From: Gonocerus acuteangulatus
Taxonomy: Eukaryota; Arthropoda; Insecta; Hemiptera; Coreidae
DNA: 64,000 nucleotides
NCBI GenBank assembly: GCA_946811695.1
Contig: OX328124.1
Location: forward strand, 100,560,998 to 100,624,997
Direction: 5' to 3'
Below are positions 22,466 through 33,653 of the stretch, piece after piece. The position numbers and the translations under genes are program-made. The notes beneath the pieces were generated by a model. The model saw only the letters and a list, made by a program, of their open reading frames with translations. It was not told the DNA's origin and did not search any database. Numbering within the stretch: position 1 is the stretch's first letter; every line of letters starts with the position of its first letter.

Positions 22466-23395
22466 TTGAGGAACTTACGGATAGACTTGACACTAACTAA
22501 ATACAAAAAGACTGAACCAACATCCAAATTATTTTATAAAAATATAATTAATTCAATAATGAGACATAACCCGAGAACATTATATACTTTTACCGACGGA
22601 TCCAAGACGAACTCTGGCACAGGAGCAGCTGTAATTGTGAAGGACACTACTTACCTAATCAAATTACCAGAAACAACGACCATATTTACAGCGGAACTTT
22701 ACAGGATACTTTTAGCACTAACCAACGTTTATGATACACAGACTGTCGCAATCACTGTTTGTACAGACTCCTTAAGTTCCTTAATGTCCATTTAGAACAT
22801 TTACAGCACACATCCAGTTATCGAGAACATATTTACATACATTAGCATTCTACAAAGTAAAAACAAACACATTACGTTGCTATGGGTACCAGGACACTAA
22901 GACATTGACATGAGGAAAGCTGTAGACCTACAGGCAAAACTAGCTACGAACGGACCTATAACAGACATAAATACTATTACTTCATCCGATTTAAGCAAAA
23001 CAATACGAACTAACCCACCGTATGAATGGAAGAGAGATTAGTCAAAGAGTACATGCAAATTAAAAGAAATTAAGAACACGACAAGAACTTGGAAAACAGA
23101 ACAATTTTCTCGTCAGGACGACGTAATTTTATAGAGGCTTCGGATAGGCCTGGGTTTCGATAACACTGGACTAACCCACTCATACTTACTAGCCAGAAAA
23201 GATAGACCAACGTGTAGACAGTGTAACAGAACACTCACTGTTAAACATATACTGACAGACTGTAGACAACGCAGCGACTTGACAATTCCTTACAACTTAC
23301 ACGACTTACTTACTCAAGGTAGCCCGTATATCCATATACTCCTTACACACTTAAAAGCAGCACACTTATATTCAAAGGTATAACTATATGTAATA
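22466..23395 (+). pseudogene. I-type LINE RNase H domain and zinc-finger tail
   Basis: The RNase H active-site residues can be followed: TFTDGSKTNSGTGAA (D), TIFTAELYRILLAL (E) and VCTDSLSSLMS (D). The frame then hits TAG at about 22793; beyond it, other frames carry WVPGH and finally CRQCNRTLTVKHILTDC and an H-L-H-rich tail. RNase H would remove RNA from the cDNA hybrid. The stop and frameshifts make this copy non-functional. Confidence 0.82.
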
Positions 23396-23516
23396 TTTTA
23401 TTTTGGTTTTATTTAATATCACCATCTTGTTTTTCTCATTGATTTCTTTATATTTTATTTTGTTTTATTGGACAAACTGACTAATATTTAATAGACCTTT
23501 CTTCTGTCGTCCCAAT

Positions 23517-23543
23517 GAGCTCATCGCCACTGTTACGGAGCTC
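23517..23543 (+). promoter_or_regulatory. Conserved 3' stem-loop of the I-type LINE
   Basis: GAGCTC...GAGCTC closes a short stem just before the (TAAA)n tail. Similar GAGC...GCTC stems precede the tails at 39255-39283 and, on the minus strand, 61195-61169. In LINEs, a 3'-terminal hairpin can be the recognition site for the element's RT; that role is an inference here. Confidence 0.45.
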
Positions 23544-23568
23544 ACATGAAATAAATAAATAAATAAAA

Positions 23569-23720
23569 CGTCTTACTCGCAGGAACTTCGTCATCCTGGC
23601 GCGTTACCATAACGTTGATATCCCTAGTGTCATTTGGATAGCTTGGTATACAATATTCTGTGAAAAAATTAATCATCTTCAGTAATAAAAACAGCAAATA
23701 ATTGTTCCCCATATTAGGTA
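23569..23720 (+). repeat. Dispersed repeat family X, copy 2
   Basis: Begins right after the LINE tail: CTCGCAGGAACTTCGTCATC, then a GTTGATATCCCTAGTG block and TTCTGTGAAAAA. See the copy at 20.5 kb for the family features. Confidence 0.55.
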
Positions 23721-24865
23721 TCTTGATTTAATGGTACCTTAATTTAACACAAGTAAAAAACTTTGAGAAGCAAACACAAGTAACCACTCAAAGCTATGAA
23801 ACCAAAGCTATTGAAGTTTTATGCAGTAGAAGAAGATAACTAAAATGAGGAACCCAAATGTTTAGGTGTTTTTCTTAGATTATTCTGAGCGGAAGTCGAC
23901 TCGGCCGAAAGGACAATTTCTGCTACTGTTCGTAAATGTCGCCTGAATCTAGGTTTAATTCATGATTTCTTCGCGGTAGGTGTATTAATTTCCCCCAAAA
24001 TACGAACAATATTTATTGCAGGCATTTCCTTTGACACTAAGCATAGGTATGTTCTGGAAACTCGCTAGGGTTTAGCAGTTCCTGCGAGTCGTACTTTTAA
24101 TTATTCAAGTATTTCCTGAGTTGACCTTTCGATTGTTATGTAAAGAAGTAGATGGGAAAACGTTTGATTAATTAAGTTGATAGAAGCAATTCTATTTTTA
24201 TTCATCTATTTTTATTTTATTCTTCGCTTTTTCCCTTCTGAAGAAAATATTTTAATTCACATCATATTAATTTACGTTAATTACCCATTAATGAATTGCT
24301 TCCAAGAAAGACGGTAGAGGGAGTTACATGTTCCATTGAAGGAGAATCTCTTGGAAGGTTTGAATTGAACTAGATGGTAATCTTCTTAAAATTATTCAAG
24401 GGAAAGGCTATAAGTATGCTTCTTAGAGAGAGGCTTACTCTATTCGACCATGGTTGGGTAATTCCATCATAATGCACGCTCTTCAATTAGTACAACAGAA
24501 GGATTATTCATGAATGGTCGGCTTAAATATTTGTAAATTATTCTATCACAGACATTTAGTAGGCTGTGGAACGTTGAAATTGATAACAAATAAGGCTTCT
24601 AAGTTTCATATAGAAATAAATTTATACAAGAATGATATAATCCCTCTCTTTTAAGAAAAAAAAAATTGAAAATATTTCGGGAGTTTTCTTTGAGTCTGGA
24701 TAAAGTTAATTATTCTTGGTGGTATTATATTTTGTTCTGTAAGCACGTCCGGCAGAAATGTAACAACTGGTTACATCTCTATAATGTACAACACATTTCT
24801 TCACATGGCTATAAAAATCAATTAAGAACTAGTAATGAAACAATTTAATAATTTATAGAAGCAAC
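23721..24865. other. Intergenic stretch, nothing identified
   Basis: No supported gene, RNA or repeat structure. Confidence 0.45.
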
Positions 24866-25095
24866 AGATCATTTTAAAATTTATTTTATTTTAATTTTAA
24901 CGACCATTATTTTTAACTTAGAATTTTAGGACGTTTTATCTATAGGAGACCAACCTTTTCTAGACAGGATAGGGCTGATGCCTTTTCTTTTTTCGAAAGA
25001 AAAGCCACCACCCCATAGTGGAAATTGAACCCAAGACCCTTGGCACGGAGTGCTAAGTGCTCACGCCTTAACACTCAAGGCCACCCGACCTCCTT
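24866..25095 (-). mobile_element. tRNA-derived SINE
   Basis: On the minus strand, GTGGCCTTGAGTGTTAAGGC (A-box region) is followed by GGGTTCAATTTCC (B box), then a body with CTTTC...GAAAA and AAAGGCATCAGC, ending in an AT-rich tail. The body matches 890-1030. The acceptor stem does not close, so it is not a working tRNA gene. Confidence 0.75.
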
Positions 25096-25190
25096 TTAAA
25101 ATTTAGTTTCATTATAGTTTTTCGCTTTTACCCGAAGGAATGTACCTACTTGAAATCTACTAGATAAAGAACATTACCCTCGTTAGTATA

Positions 25191-25290
<100 letters not shown>

Positions 25291-25300
25291 AATATTTAAA

Positions 25301-25560
25301 AGCTTTGCGTGATATATAAGATAAGATTGATAAGACAGACCGCTCCGTTAGATTGGGGATAGCCGGAGGTGGATGTATAAAATGGGATGAACTGGTAGTG
25401 ATTACAAAGACTAGCCGTGCTTTAGAGTGATGGATTTACTCCGTGACAGGAATCAGATACAGCATCCACCTTAGCAAACATAGTAGTGGAAAGGGGTAGT
25501 GGAAAGGGTTAGGAGGAACCACTTATAGGTTTATTACTTACAAGGGCTGGCAAAAATATT
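25301..25560 (+). repeat. 250-bp dispersed repeat, copy 2
   Basis: Second copy of the repeat at 17.10-17.35 kb, same orientation, with scattered substitutions and a short internal duplication around GTGGAAAGG. Confidence 0.75.
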
Positions 25561-25899
25561 TTACAATTTGTGCTATAAATAAGGTGATCATAGCAACATT
25601 AAATACAAAGGCAATATCCACGTTGAATACACTTTAGATCACTAAAGTTAAACAACATTGGGCGATGCCAGTACTTGGATCGTTTTTTTTTTTTTTTTTT
25701 TAGATAACCCAATAGGTAATGTTCTATAAACAAAATAGGAATCAAATAATCGCTAACAACAAAGCGTAACGTAACATTCATTTTCAACAGTAAAGAAGGT
25801 TTTGCCCAAGAACGGTTTTCAGTCAACGTTACCACCCCAAATAACTAATATTTTTGAGACTTTTATTATTGAGCCCGCTTAACTGACGTAACTAATCAA
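25561..25899. other. Spacer, nothing identified
   Basis: Contains a poly(T) run at about 25683-25701; no gene or element recognised before the R2-like LINE. Confidence 0.45.
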
Positions 25900-25914
25900 T
25901 AACCTGACCAACAT

Positions 25915-26335
25915 TTGGAATGCATGGTAGACCTTTCGTTCGTGCAGAGTTTTAAACTTTTATCTCCAGGTCCAGACGGAGTTTTGATAAGAACTGTCAA
26001 AAAATTGGACATTGCCCAAATAATAAAAGATATTGCCGATTTGATATCATTGACAGTCTACGTCCCCGAAGCATTGAGGAAAGTGCGCACAGTGTTGATA
26101 TATAAAGGCAAGGGCCCTGTCAACGATATTCCTTCTTGGAGACCCGTAACAGTCTACTCCATCATACGTCGGCTCATCGAGAAAGTATTCGATCACGAAT
26201 TGAGGCAACAGGTTAATTTCCATACAAGTCAAAGAGGTTTTATTAAAGGGTTACCTGGTTGCCATGTCAACACACGAATTATGGAAGCTGTTTTAAAAGC
26301 ATCCCAGGAAAGGAAAGACGACAGCGCCAACCCTC
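25915..26335 (+). pseudogene. R2-like ORF, N-terminal part of reverse transcriptase
   Basis: The frame shows SPGPDGVLIRTVKKL, the P-----R-V-T-LIYKGKG block, PSWRPVTVYSIIRRLIEKVF (motif 1/2 region), and TSQRGFIKGLPG, all in the order found in R2-type RTs. It then stops in the middle of the domain: after KDDSAN the sequence jumps to the end of motif B. Motif A with its catalytic aspartate is lost in that deletion. Confidence 0.82.
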
Positions 26336-27903
26336 TTTATATTGGCTATTGACCATTTATACCGTGAAATTTGCGAACCAGGGTTTGCTAAAGAATTCGG
26401 CTATAATTTACACGATGTCGCTGAAAATGTGATATTAACAGGATTCGCTGGTGACCAAGCCGTAACAGCATGCAGCGTGGTGGCAGCAGAACGGGTTGTA
26501 AACATTATAATACGAATGTTTAAAGAAATCGGTCTGTCTATAAACCCCAGAAAAAGTTCTGCTGTCGTCATAGAGAAAGGAATCCTGAGAAAAAGAAAAT
26601 TATGTCTCGAAAATGGTGAGGAAATAGAATCCATCGGCGAGGGAGAAAAGATTAAATACTTAGGATGTACTTTCTCCAATGAGCAAATTCTTAATGACAA
26701 TGCCTTGCACCTACTAAACGAAAACTTGAACAAATTAACCACGTCCAGCCTACTGAGGGCAGATCAGAAACTGAATATCGTCAACCAATATATATTTCCA
26801 ACCCTAGTGTATCCGTTACAAACGGCTCCGTTACTTAAATTACGTCCTACCTTTTTGGAAGGAGTGGATGCTATAATTCGGAGAGCCGTTAAAGCAATGT
26901 TGGGCCTCCCTGCCAACACGTGTAGTGCCATGTTGTACGCTCCCCGTAGATTTAGATGGCTTGGCCTAATGAGGAGCGAATGGGAAGCTCCATTACAACA
27001 TTGGTGGATGGCAAAGAAGCTCGAACTGGTGTCCGATCAATTATTTGCACCATTATTCGACTACAAAAGCGAATCGACGGAATGTTCTAAACGGCTGAAG
27101 ATGAACATCCAAGACCTCGGAGAGAATCACTGCATCAAGAAAATAAGAAGTGCACTTCGGAAAAAATCCTTCGATGAGTGGGCAATGTCCAAATGGCAAG
27201 GAATCGGAGTGGTCCACTTTAAGGAGTTCCCAAACGCGAACAGATTCATCTGTGAGAAAAAAATCCTCTCCTGTTCCGAATGGAAAAATGCAATAAACCT
27301 TAATGTGAACTATACGCCACTTCGTGGCGTTCCCGGTGTGGCAGGAGCAGCTGATTTAGGAACCCTCTGTCGCAAATGCGGCAGGGAGACGGAAACACCA
27401 GCCCATGTGCTTGGTAGTTGTCCTAACAGCATGCTCCTCGTCACCCAGAGGCATCACAACGTGAAGCATAGAATAATTGAGTACCTCAAAGAAAACGATT
27501 ACCAATGTTTTGAAGAGGTGTACGGAATCGATGAGGAAGGAACACCACGATATGCCGACATTATAGCGTTTCGAAAAAATGAGAAAACGGCATATATCGT
27601 CGATCCCACGGTCCGCTTTGAAAATAACGACACCAAAGAGGATGAAAACGTAGATGCGGGAAAGAAAAATATATATATAAAATGCACGGCATACTACAAA
27701 GAAAAGTTCCAGGAAGAATTTGGGAAGAGGGAATACTTTGTGAAAGGTCTGTGGTTCGGATCGCGAGGGACCATTCCTAGGAGCACAGCCCCTGAGCTTC
27801 CTTGAAGAACTGGGACTGACAGCAGACCACCTGGCAGCATTAGCTGAGTCCATACTAGTGGATACATTGGGCATAATCGCCAATCACATATATGGCCACT
27901 GAG
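26330..27903 (+). pseudogene. R2-like ORF, RT thumb, CCHC finger and restriction-like endonuclease
   Basis: Enters at TLFILAIDHLYREI (end of motif B). Motif C reads GFAGDQAV where FADD is expected, so the first catalytic aspartate is glycine. The thumb has KIKYLGCTFS. Near residue 350 is CRKCGRETETPAHVLGSC (CX2CX8HX4C). The endonuclease core is RYADIIAF...AYIVDPTVRFE, fitting the PD-(D/E)XK-like nuclease of R2 elements. The open frame ends at 27805, but the true C-terminus (SFLEELGLTADHLAALAES...) continues in another frame to 27903, so a frameshift lies near 27770. Clearly inactive. Confidence 0.85.
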
Positions 27904-28336
27904 TGCTTATCATCCATTCACACTGTTTCCTTGTATACTTTAGACTATATTTTCATTTCTATCAATTCCTTCTCATCCATCACTATCTCCTTCTTTCGTG
28001 TTCATCTTCTTTATTCTCTGTTCCCTTTTTCTAACTCCTTACATCTTCAGCCTAGAAATTAACCCTATTTCCGAATGGATGATAAGCACGCTGTGTTTCC
28101 AGCAACCCAATGTAAATGGGCAGCCCATTTTATTTATATTTTTTAATAAAGCTTTCTCTCTAGGTATACATTTTCGTATGTAGCTGTGGGATTTTAATTT
28201 ACTTATTTTTTCGAAGATTATATTTAAATTATGTGTCATTCTTGTGATGTTTTATTTTCCGTAGTGTTTTAATGTTTATTGGGACCTTTAATATTACTAA
28301 ACTCATCTAGATATGGCAGAAGGTCAATAATAATAA

Positions 28337-28930
28337 AAAATTCAACTCGCAGGAACTGGATTGTGTTAGCGCGTTTTCGTTCTTATACATATTGTAATTT
28401 GGAAAACTGAGAATGGAAAGAGCTAATGTTTTGTTTTTATATTTCCTAAAAAAATGTAATCATTTAGTAATGTAAAATTAAATCCCGAAGAAAAGTAAGA
28501 TCATAGGAGCCAAAACCGAAAACTGACAGTACTAAAGTCTCTATTACTCCATTTTAACATCGAATTCTCCGAATGAGAGCGCTCTATCAAATCTCACATA
28601 CAAACCTTATTTGTAGGAAATGTAATAAGCTTTCGAAAAGGTTCTTTATAATAAGTTCGATAAGCCAACCGGTTTCGAGATATATAGTAATATATCCAAA
28701 AAGGTTCAAGGAAAACCTAGTTTATTTCCCATTTTCCTTGACAAAGGTTATGGATATGACCTTGGAAATGGTTTCATTCGATCCCCACGTCCAATTACGT
28801 ATACAGCGTGCACTTGGAAGCCTGGTAACGTAAAAACAATCATACAAAGTATTTTATATCAAATTCTATTTTTAACCCGTTAGGTATTTTCATGGTTGAT
28901 GGGCTCTAAAGCGTTCAATTTTCTAGTCCG
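28337..28930 (+). repeat. Dispersed repeat family X, copy 3
   Basis: Starts CTCGCAGGAACTGGA and carries AAGCTTTCGAAAAGG, CCGGTTTCGAGATATATAG, GTGCACTTGGAAGCCTGG and, at the end, a TTGATGGGCTCTAAAGCGTT block that is also present near 44.68 kb. This copy best shows the family's length, roughly 600 bp. Confidence 0.6.
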
Positions 28931-29280
28931 GATTGTGTCATCTGGTCAACTTCATTAGCAGGCTTCTTCCTTATGGAGGCTGGGAGAAAACGCGCTAAAA
29001 AAATTATTTGTTTAGTCCTAAATCTTTTAGTCAATGTTCTTCGAGTTTCACGTCCATTTGGTAACGATTCAGGAGAATATAACAAAAAGTATTTCTACCC
29101 ACCTCGGCTGAGCCAATATTATAAGATTCACTCTTATAAACATGTATTCGAGCTGATTATTTATCGATTTGTAAAATTGTAATTATGCTCGTTTCCTGAG
29201 TCGCCGACTATAAAATTCATTAATGCTATCTCTTCTAGATTTAGTATCTTTAGTTATAAACTCCATGAGGAGGGTGTGAA
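28931..29280. other. Intergenic stretch, nothing identified
   Basis: No supported gene or element before the 52-bp tandem repeat. Confidence 0.4.
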
Positions 29281-29500
29281 ACATTTAGAGCATTGAATGA
29301 AGGATTTGGAGCTTAAGTAATGATTCTCCCCTACATTTAGAGCATTGAATGAAGGATTTGGAGCTTAAGTAATGATTCTCCCCTACATTTAGAGCATTGA
29401 ATGAAGGATTTGGAGCTTAAGTAATGGTGTTCCCCTACATTTAGAGCATTGAATGAAGGATTTGGAGCTTAAGTAATGGTGTTCCCCTACATTTAAGTAA
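29281..29500. repeat. 52-bp tandem repeat, four units plus a partial
   Basis: Units begin ACATTTAGAGCATTGAATGA at 29281, 29333, 29385 and 29437, with a partial at 29489. The first two units carry GATTCTCCCCT and the last two GGTGTTCCCCT, so they form two pairs, suggesting stepwise duplication. Confidence 0.95.
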
Positions 29501-30021
29501 GTGTAAAAGTATAAATATTCGCGTATAGCAAATTATATATTGAGATTTTCTTTATTTTTCTATATAAATGAGAATCATCTAAATTGAAGAGATAATCTCT
29601 AAAGAAAATGATATTCTTGATAGGAGTTGAAATTTTCCACCGGGGATAAGACAAAATGAAGGTTTTATCCTTGATATAATCAAGTCGGACCGGAGCCTGA
29701 AATAGAAGTAGAAATGGGGGTAGGATATTGGAATAAGAAGGATCAGAGATTGGTGGATTGAGGGTGGTTTCGGTCCGGCATTTGACCTCTTCAATGCTAC
29801 CTCACATTTATCTCTTAAACCTTTTCAATCAGGTCTTCAATCTATTCTCTTTGTATTCAATATTTACTCACTTGGCCTTCAATCTTCGTTGTGTTTTGCT
29901 CCATAGTACACAATTTACAAACGTTACATTATTTTTCTTACTTTTCTAAACATTACCTTATTTTTGGTATGGTAGATCTTGTGGGGGTTCTGTCAGAAGA
30001 ATTAGCACAAACACTTTTCTT
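29501..30021. other. Intergenic stretch, nothing identified
   Basis: Short frames only, with no recognisable product. Confidence 0.4.
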
Positions 30022-30340
30022 AACAAAAAAGTCCAACTGGCAGGAACTGCGTCATCTTAGCGCGCTTACGTTCTTATATCTAGTGCCATTAGTATAGGAA
30101 TTGATTATTCTGTTGATACGTTTTAATATTTCGTGAAAAATGTACAATGACATCTCAAAGAGAAGTCATATGACATTTTGAGCGCCACAGCAGGCAACAG
30201 AATGTATCCTAAGCGGAAATTACTCCATCTCTTTCTCAACGTTTACTCTTGGAAAATCTATAACTGTTTTTCTCATTTTTTTACCTTGTTTCACTAAAAA
30301 AAATCATTTTACTGTAAAATGCCATTAAAAAAACGACAAC
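30022..30340 (+). repeat. Dispersed repeat family X, copy 4
   Basis: Starts GGCAGGAACTGCGTCATCTT, then GCGCGCTTACGTTCTTATAT and a CTAGTGCCATT block. It is directly followed by another copy. Confidence 0.6.
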
Positions 30341-30359
30341 GAATTAAAAAGTAAGGTAA

Positions 30360-30800
30360 GAAGAGACAAAAACTCATGGAACTTGGCGAGTTTCCGTTGA
30401 TATCCCTATTGCAATTGGTAAAGGACTACAATGAATTACTGGTTTTGATTTTCTCTCTGAACGTTTTCTCTGGGAAATATGATAATACTTATTTACAACC
30501 AAAAAATACAACAACAAATAAAAAAATTAAAGGTAAACAGAGACAAAACCCCGTTCAAAAGAACAAAACTAACAATTTCGAAGTTTTAAGCACTTATTTC
30601 TCTGATTGACATAGCCCCATTAAAGGTTACTATAGAATCGTTTTTTTAGAAAGTGTAGTAAGCTTTCGAATAGTCATTATCCATTTACCACTATTTACTA
30701 ACCGTTTTCGAGATGTTTAAGAATATATACCATGATCCGAAAAACTTTTATGTCTATTATTACATTTTTTAAAATATTGCCAGCCTCCAAACAGAGCATA
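30360..30800 (+). repeat. Dispersed repeat family X, copy 5
   Basis: Contains GATATCCCTATTGCAATTGG (shared with the copy at 43.4 kb), AGTAAGCTTTCGAATAG and ACCGTTTTCGAGATGTTTAA. Together with the previous copy it forms a head-to-tail pair. Confidence 0.6.
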
Positions 30801-31148
30801 TTAGATCAAACACAATACATTACAAGACGGGAGGCCTTAAAATTGATTTTGCTCATTCTAAGCCCCGTCATAGGGATGTCTTCAACATGAAGTGTTTCCT
30901 GGGTAAAATGAACTTTAAGAAGATGTTTCAAAAAGGAGCCAGAAGGCTCAATGTCGGTCTGGGAAGAAGGAAATGAAAGAAACTTTCTTAGGGAAGTAAG
31001 TTTCTTTTTCCAACCTTAAGTCCATTATGCAATAATTTGATATTAACTTTCAACAACTAACTCTAACTGAAGCTGAAATCTTAGAAAAGCACATTTGATT
31101 GAAGCTGTAACTACATTGGATCTATATTTCTCCTGATCCGATCCGATA

Positions 31149-31460
31149 TTGGCTCACGTACAGGCAATAGTTAAGCGATTGGAGACCTTGGAGCTACTTC
31201 ACAGAGCAGGAACCGCGCCAAGACTCAATGCAGAAGCACTAACGAAAAAAGAAAAAACCCAGACGACTGAGAAGTTGAAGAACGTTGGATCATCCCCCGG
31301 CAAAGCAACAGTGTCCTCTGAACTCCCTCCTAGGAAATCAGCAGGTACAATACTCTCACCTTCAAACACAAACACACCTACAGACAATCTTACAAATGAA
31401 AATTTAGAGGTTATTGATGAATCAACAAGGAAAACTAAAAGAAAATATAAAAATAAATGA
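31149..31460 (+). pseudogene. I-type LINE ORF1 C-terminal portion
   Basis: About 103 codons of a charged, Ser/Thr/Lys-rich protein ending in a basic tail (RKTKRKYKNK). It lies where the end of the Gag-like ORF1 is expected. The zinc knuckles that define I-type ORF1 are absent here, though they are seen on the minus strand at about 50.6 kb in another copy. Identity is by position. Confidence 0.5.
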
Positions 31461-31708
31461 CATCCTTTTTAAAATTTAATTCTCTTCTATCTAATAATAA
31501 TCTTTTAATTTTATTAACTTATGTAATAACCTCTATTTTTGTATCTTTATCACAAAACATTTATTACAACAATTTGTTATCAATTATCTTTCAGATTAAT
31601 TTAAAACTTACCCTAGTTAAAATCTTGTACCCGCTTATATGTATTTTAACACCTATTTTTTTTTATTTACTTATTTTTTTTTCAAAGTATTATGTTAGTG
31701 CATATTAA
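31457..31708 (+). CDS. 83-codon hydrophobic frame between ORF1 and ORF2, function unknown
   Basis: The ATG overlaps the ORF1 stop as ATGA (31457-31460). The product is strongly hydrophobic, with about three stretches of membrane-helix length and many Leu/Ile/Phe/Tyr. The underlying DNA is T-rich, which by itself yields hydrophobic frames, so this may be chance in a spacer. I know no equivalent in I-type LINEs. Reported because of the exact stop/start overlap. Confidence 0.2.
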   Translation: MTSFLKFNSLLSNNNLLILLTYVITSIFVSLSQNIYYNNLLSIIFQINLKLTLVKILYPLICILTPIFFYLLIFFSKYYVSAY

Positions 31709-31798
31709 AAGAGATGACAATAATATATTCAGCCTACCAAAAAAGGATACTTTTATTTATAAATAGAGAGACACTTGTCAACTCTATAACCCTAATAA

Positions 31799-33175
31799 AT
31801 GTCCTTAGTATCATGGAATATTAATGGATTTTACAGACATCATGCTGACTTAAAGCTCTTATTGAGAGAGAAGGACCCACATATACTAGCACTCCAAGAA
31901 ACACACACAACGCCAGTAAATGAGATCAGACTAAAAGGTTACTCGGCTTACAGGCATGATTACACTCTTGGAGGTAAAGCTTCCGGAGGAGTTGCTATAT
32001 TAGTAAACAACACTATATACAGTGAACCAATAACCCTCCGTACAACACTCCAAGCAGTAGCTGCTTCAGTACACATCCCTGGTAGGATAACTGTCTGCAG
32101 TCTCTATCTGCCACCTAGGGAACCTGTCAATACTCACTTATTAGATGATTTGATATCGCAGCTTCCCAGACCTCTTCTTCTCCTGGGTGATATAAATGCC
32201 GAGCACACTAATTGGGGAGCTTCGGCTAATAATGCAAAAGGTCAGAAGATTAATGATGTCCTTGAAAAGTGGGATATCATTCCACTTTACTGCTCACGAC
32301 CTACCCACCTCTGTCCACGCACGGGAAATCTTACAAATATTGATATTGTTACTTGTAGCCCTTATATTTACATAAATATTAATCTAGAGGTGAGTATTGA
32401 CAGTTTCAACAGTGATCATTTTCCCCTCCATGTTAAATTTTTTAGACAACCTCCAATTTTCCAAACTATACCAAAGCACAATTTAAAGAAAGCAGACTGG
32501 TCTAAATTCCAAACGTACATAGAGGACAATATCACCTCTGCTTCTACTATAGAAGAATTTACCAGTCTAATTCTATCTGCTTCGGTCGTATCCATTCCCA
32601 CAAGTTCCCGAATAACTAAGAAACACCCTGTCCCTTGGTCGAACGAAAATTGCAAGTCAGCTGTCAAAGAACGCCGTAGAGCTTTCAAAATTTTCTCCCA
32701 AAGTCCATCCACTGAAAATCTTATTTATTATAAGAAAGCGAAAGCAAGATCCCGGAGAGTAATAACCGAATCTAAAAGGAGATGCTGGATAGATTTTTTA
32801 ACATCTCTTAATCAAAACACACCAACTCAAATTATCTGGCAAAATGTTCAAAAGATCCAAAACAAAAAATACAGAACACCAATAACAGGAATCAAGTCGA
32901 ATGATATACTAACAACTGACCCACAAGAGATAGTCCAAGTCCTAGCCAAACATTTTCATTCGACTTCAGGTTCATCCAACTATGACAGAAACTTTCTTAC
33001 TTACAAATATCACGTAGAACGGACTCCAATACCTATAGAATACAATCACTATCACCCACTAAACAATCCATTCTCTCTACACGAACTTACAGACGCACTT
33101 TCCCGGACAAAAAACACCTCACCAGGCCCTGTCGGCATTGTTTATGGGATGTTAAAAAATATACCCAATTCGGGA
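31799..33175 (+). pseudogene. I-type LINE ORF2, APE-like endonuclease and linker
   Basis: Open from an ATG at 31799. The endonuclease domain keeps every expected motif: SWNINGF (N), ALQETH (E), SLYLPP (Y), LLGDINAEHTNWG (D/N), NIDIVTCSP (D) and SDHFPL (D-H). It would nick chromosomal DNA to prime reverse transcription. After a ~200-residue linker the RT entry SPGPVGI is reached (the usual D is V here), then the frame runs into a deletion. This is the longest undamaged domain of the copy. Confidence 0.88.
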
Positions 33176-33653
33176 TTACAAAAGAAAACATTCTACAATA
33201 GATCACATATTGAACCTCGAGAGTGCGATACTTAATGCCTTCATGAACAAAGAGTACCTACTAGCCGTTTCATTCGATATTCGAAAAGCTTTCGACTGTG
33301 TCTGGCGTCGGTCTATCCTTACTAAACTTGCAGATTGGGGAATTCAAGGGAAAACTTTGAAGATCGTTTCTGAATTCCTTTCAGAAAGAACCTTTCGAGT
33401 AAGGCAAGGGAATTATATATCGGGCCCTGAAGTACAAGAGAACGGAGTTCCACAGGGATGTGTACTAAGCACTACATTGTTTAAACTTGGGATTGATAGC
33501 ATTCAAAAATACATACCACATGTGTCTTACTGTCTGTTTGTCGACGATCTGCTTATTTATGAAAAATCAACTTCCTTTCAGACCGCAGAACATTCTATCC
33601 AACGTACAATAGATTCTTTAGAAAACTGGAACAAGCGGCTTAAACTTCTCTAG
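33176..33653 (+). pseudogene. I-type LINE ORF2, reverse transcriptase palm
   Basis: The frame resumes at KRKHSTIDHILNLESAI (the GFR-type motif region, partly lost), then AVSFDIRKAFDCVW (motif A), QENGVPQGCVLSTTLF (motif B) and LFVDDLLIY (motif C, F-V-D-D, both aspartates kept). Roughly 100 residues of RT fingers between GPD and GFR are missing upstream. The frame ends at a stop after KRLKLL; the next domain is in a different frame. Confidence 0.87.

Larger units (their letters stand above)
21978..23567 (+). mobile_element. I-type LINE, 5'-truncated copy
   Basis: It begins inside the RT thumb (LRILSNTKWGADK...TMLTFYRS), continues through the post-RT conserved block (LLDTIHNTGLRLVTGAFRTS), an RNase H domain and a CX2C...HX4C-like finger (CRQCNRTLTVKHILTDC), and ends in a short 3' UTR with (TAAA)n at 23549-23567. 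Several stops and frameshifts are present. It belongs to the same family as the longer copy at 31.1-35.9 kb, judged by near-identical protein motifs. Confidence 0.87.
25900..28160 (+). mobile_element. R2-like LINE (restriction-like endonuclease type), 5'-truncated
   Basis: A single-ORF LINE that lacks the N-terminal zinc fingers. It runs from the RT entry motif (SPGPDG) through a deleted RT core, thumb, a CX2CX8HX4C finger and a C-terminal restriction-like endonuclease, ending at a stop at 27901-27903. About 250 bp of 3' UTR follows, with AATAAA near 28146. Flanks are ordinary repeats and not 28S rDNA, so this is not a canonical rDNA-inserted R2. Confidence 0.82.

Noticed and set aside
27356..27883. 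175-codon minus-strand frame
   Set aside because: Antisense to the R2-like endonuclease, whose plus-strand frame has the CCHC and VDP motifs; no domain on the minus strand.
25900..28160. Canonical rDNA-inserted R2 element
   Set aside because: Flanks are dispersed repeats and AT-rich DNA with no 28S sequence.
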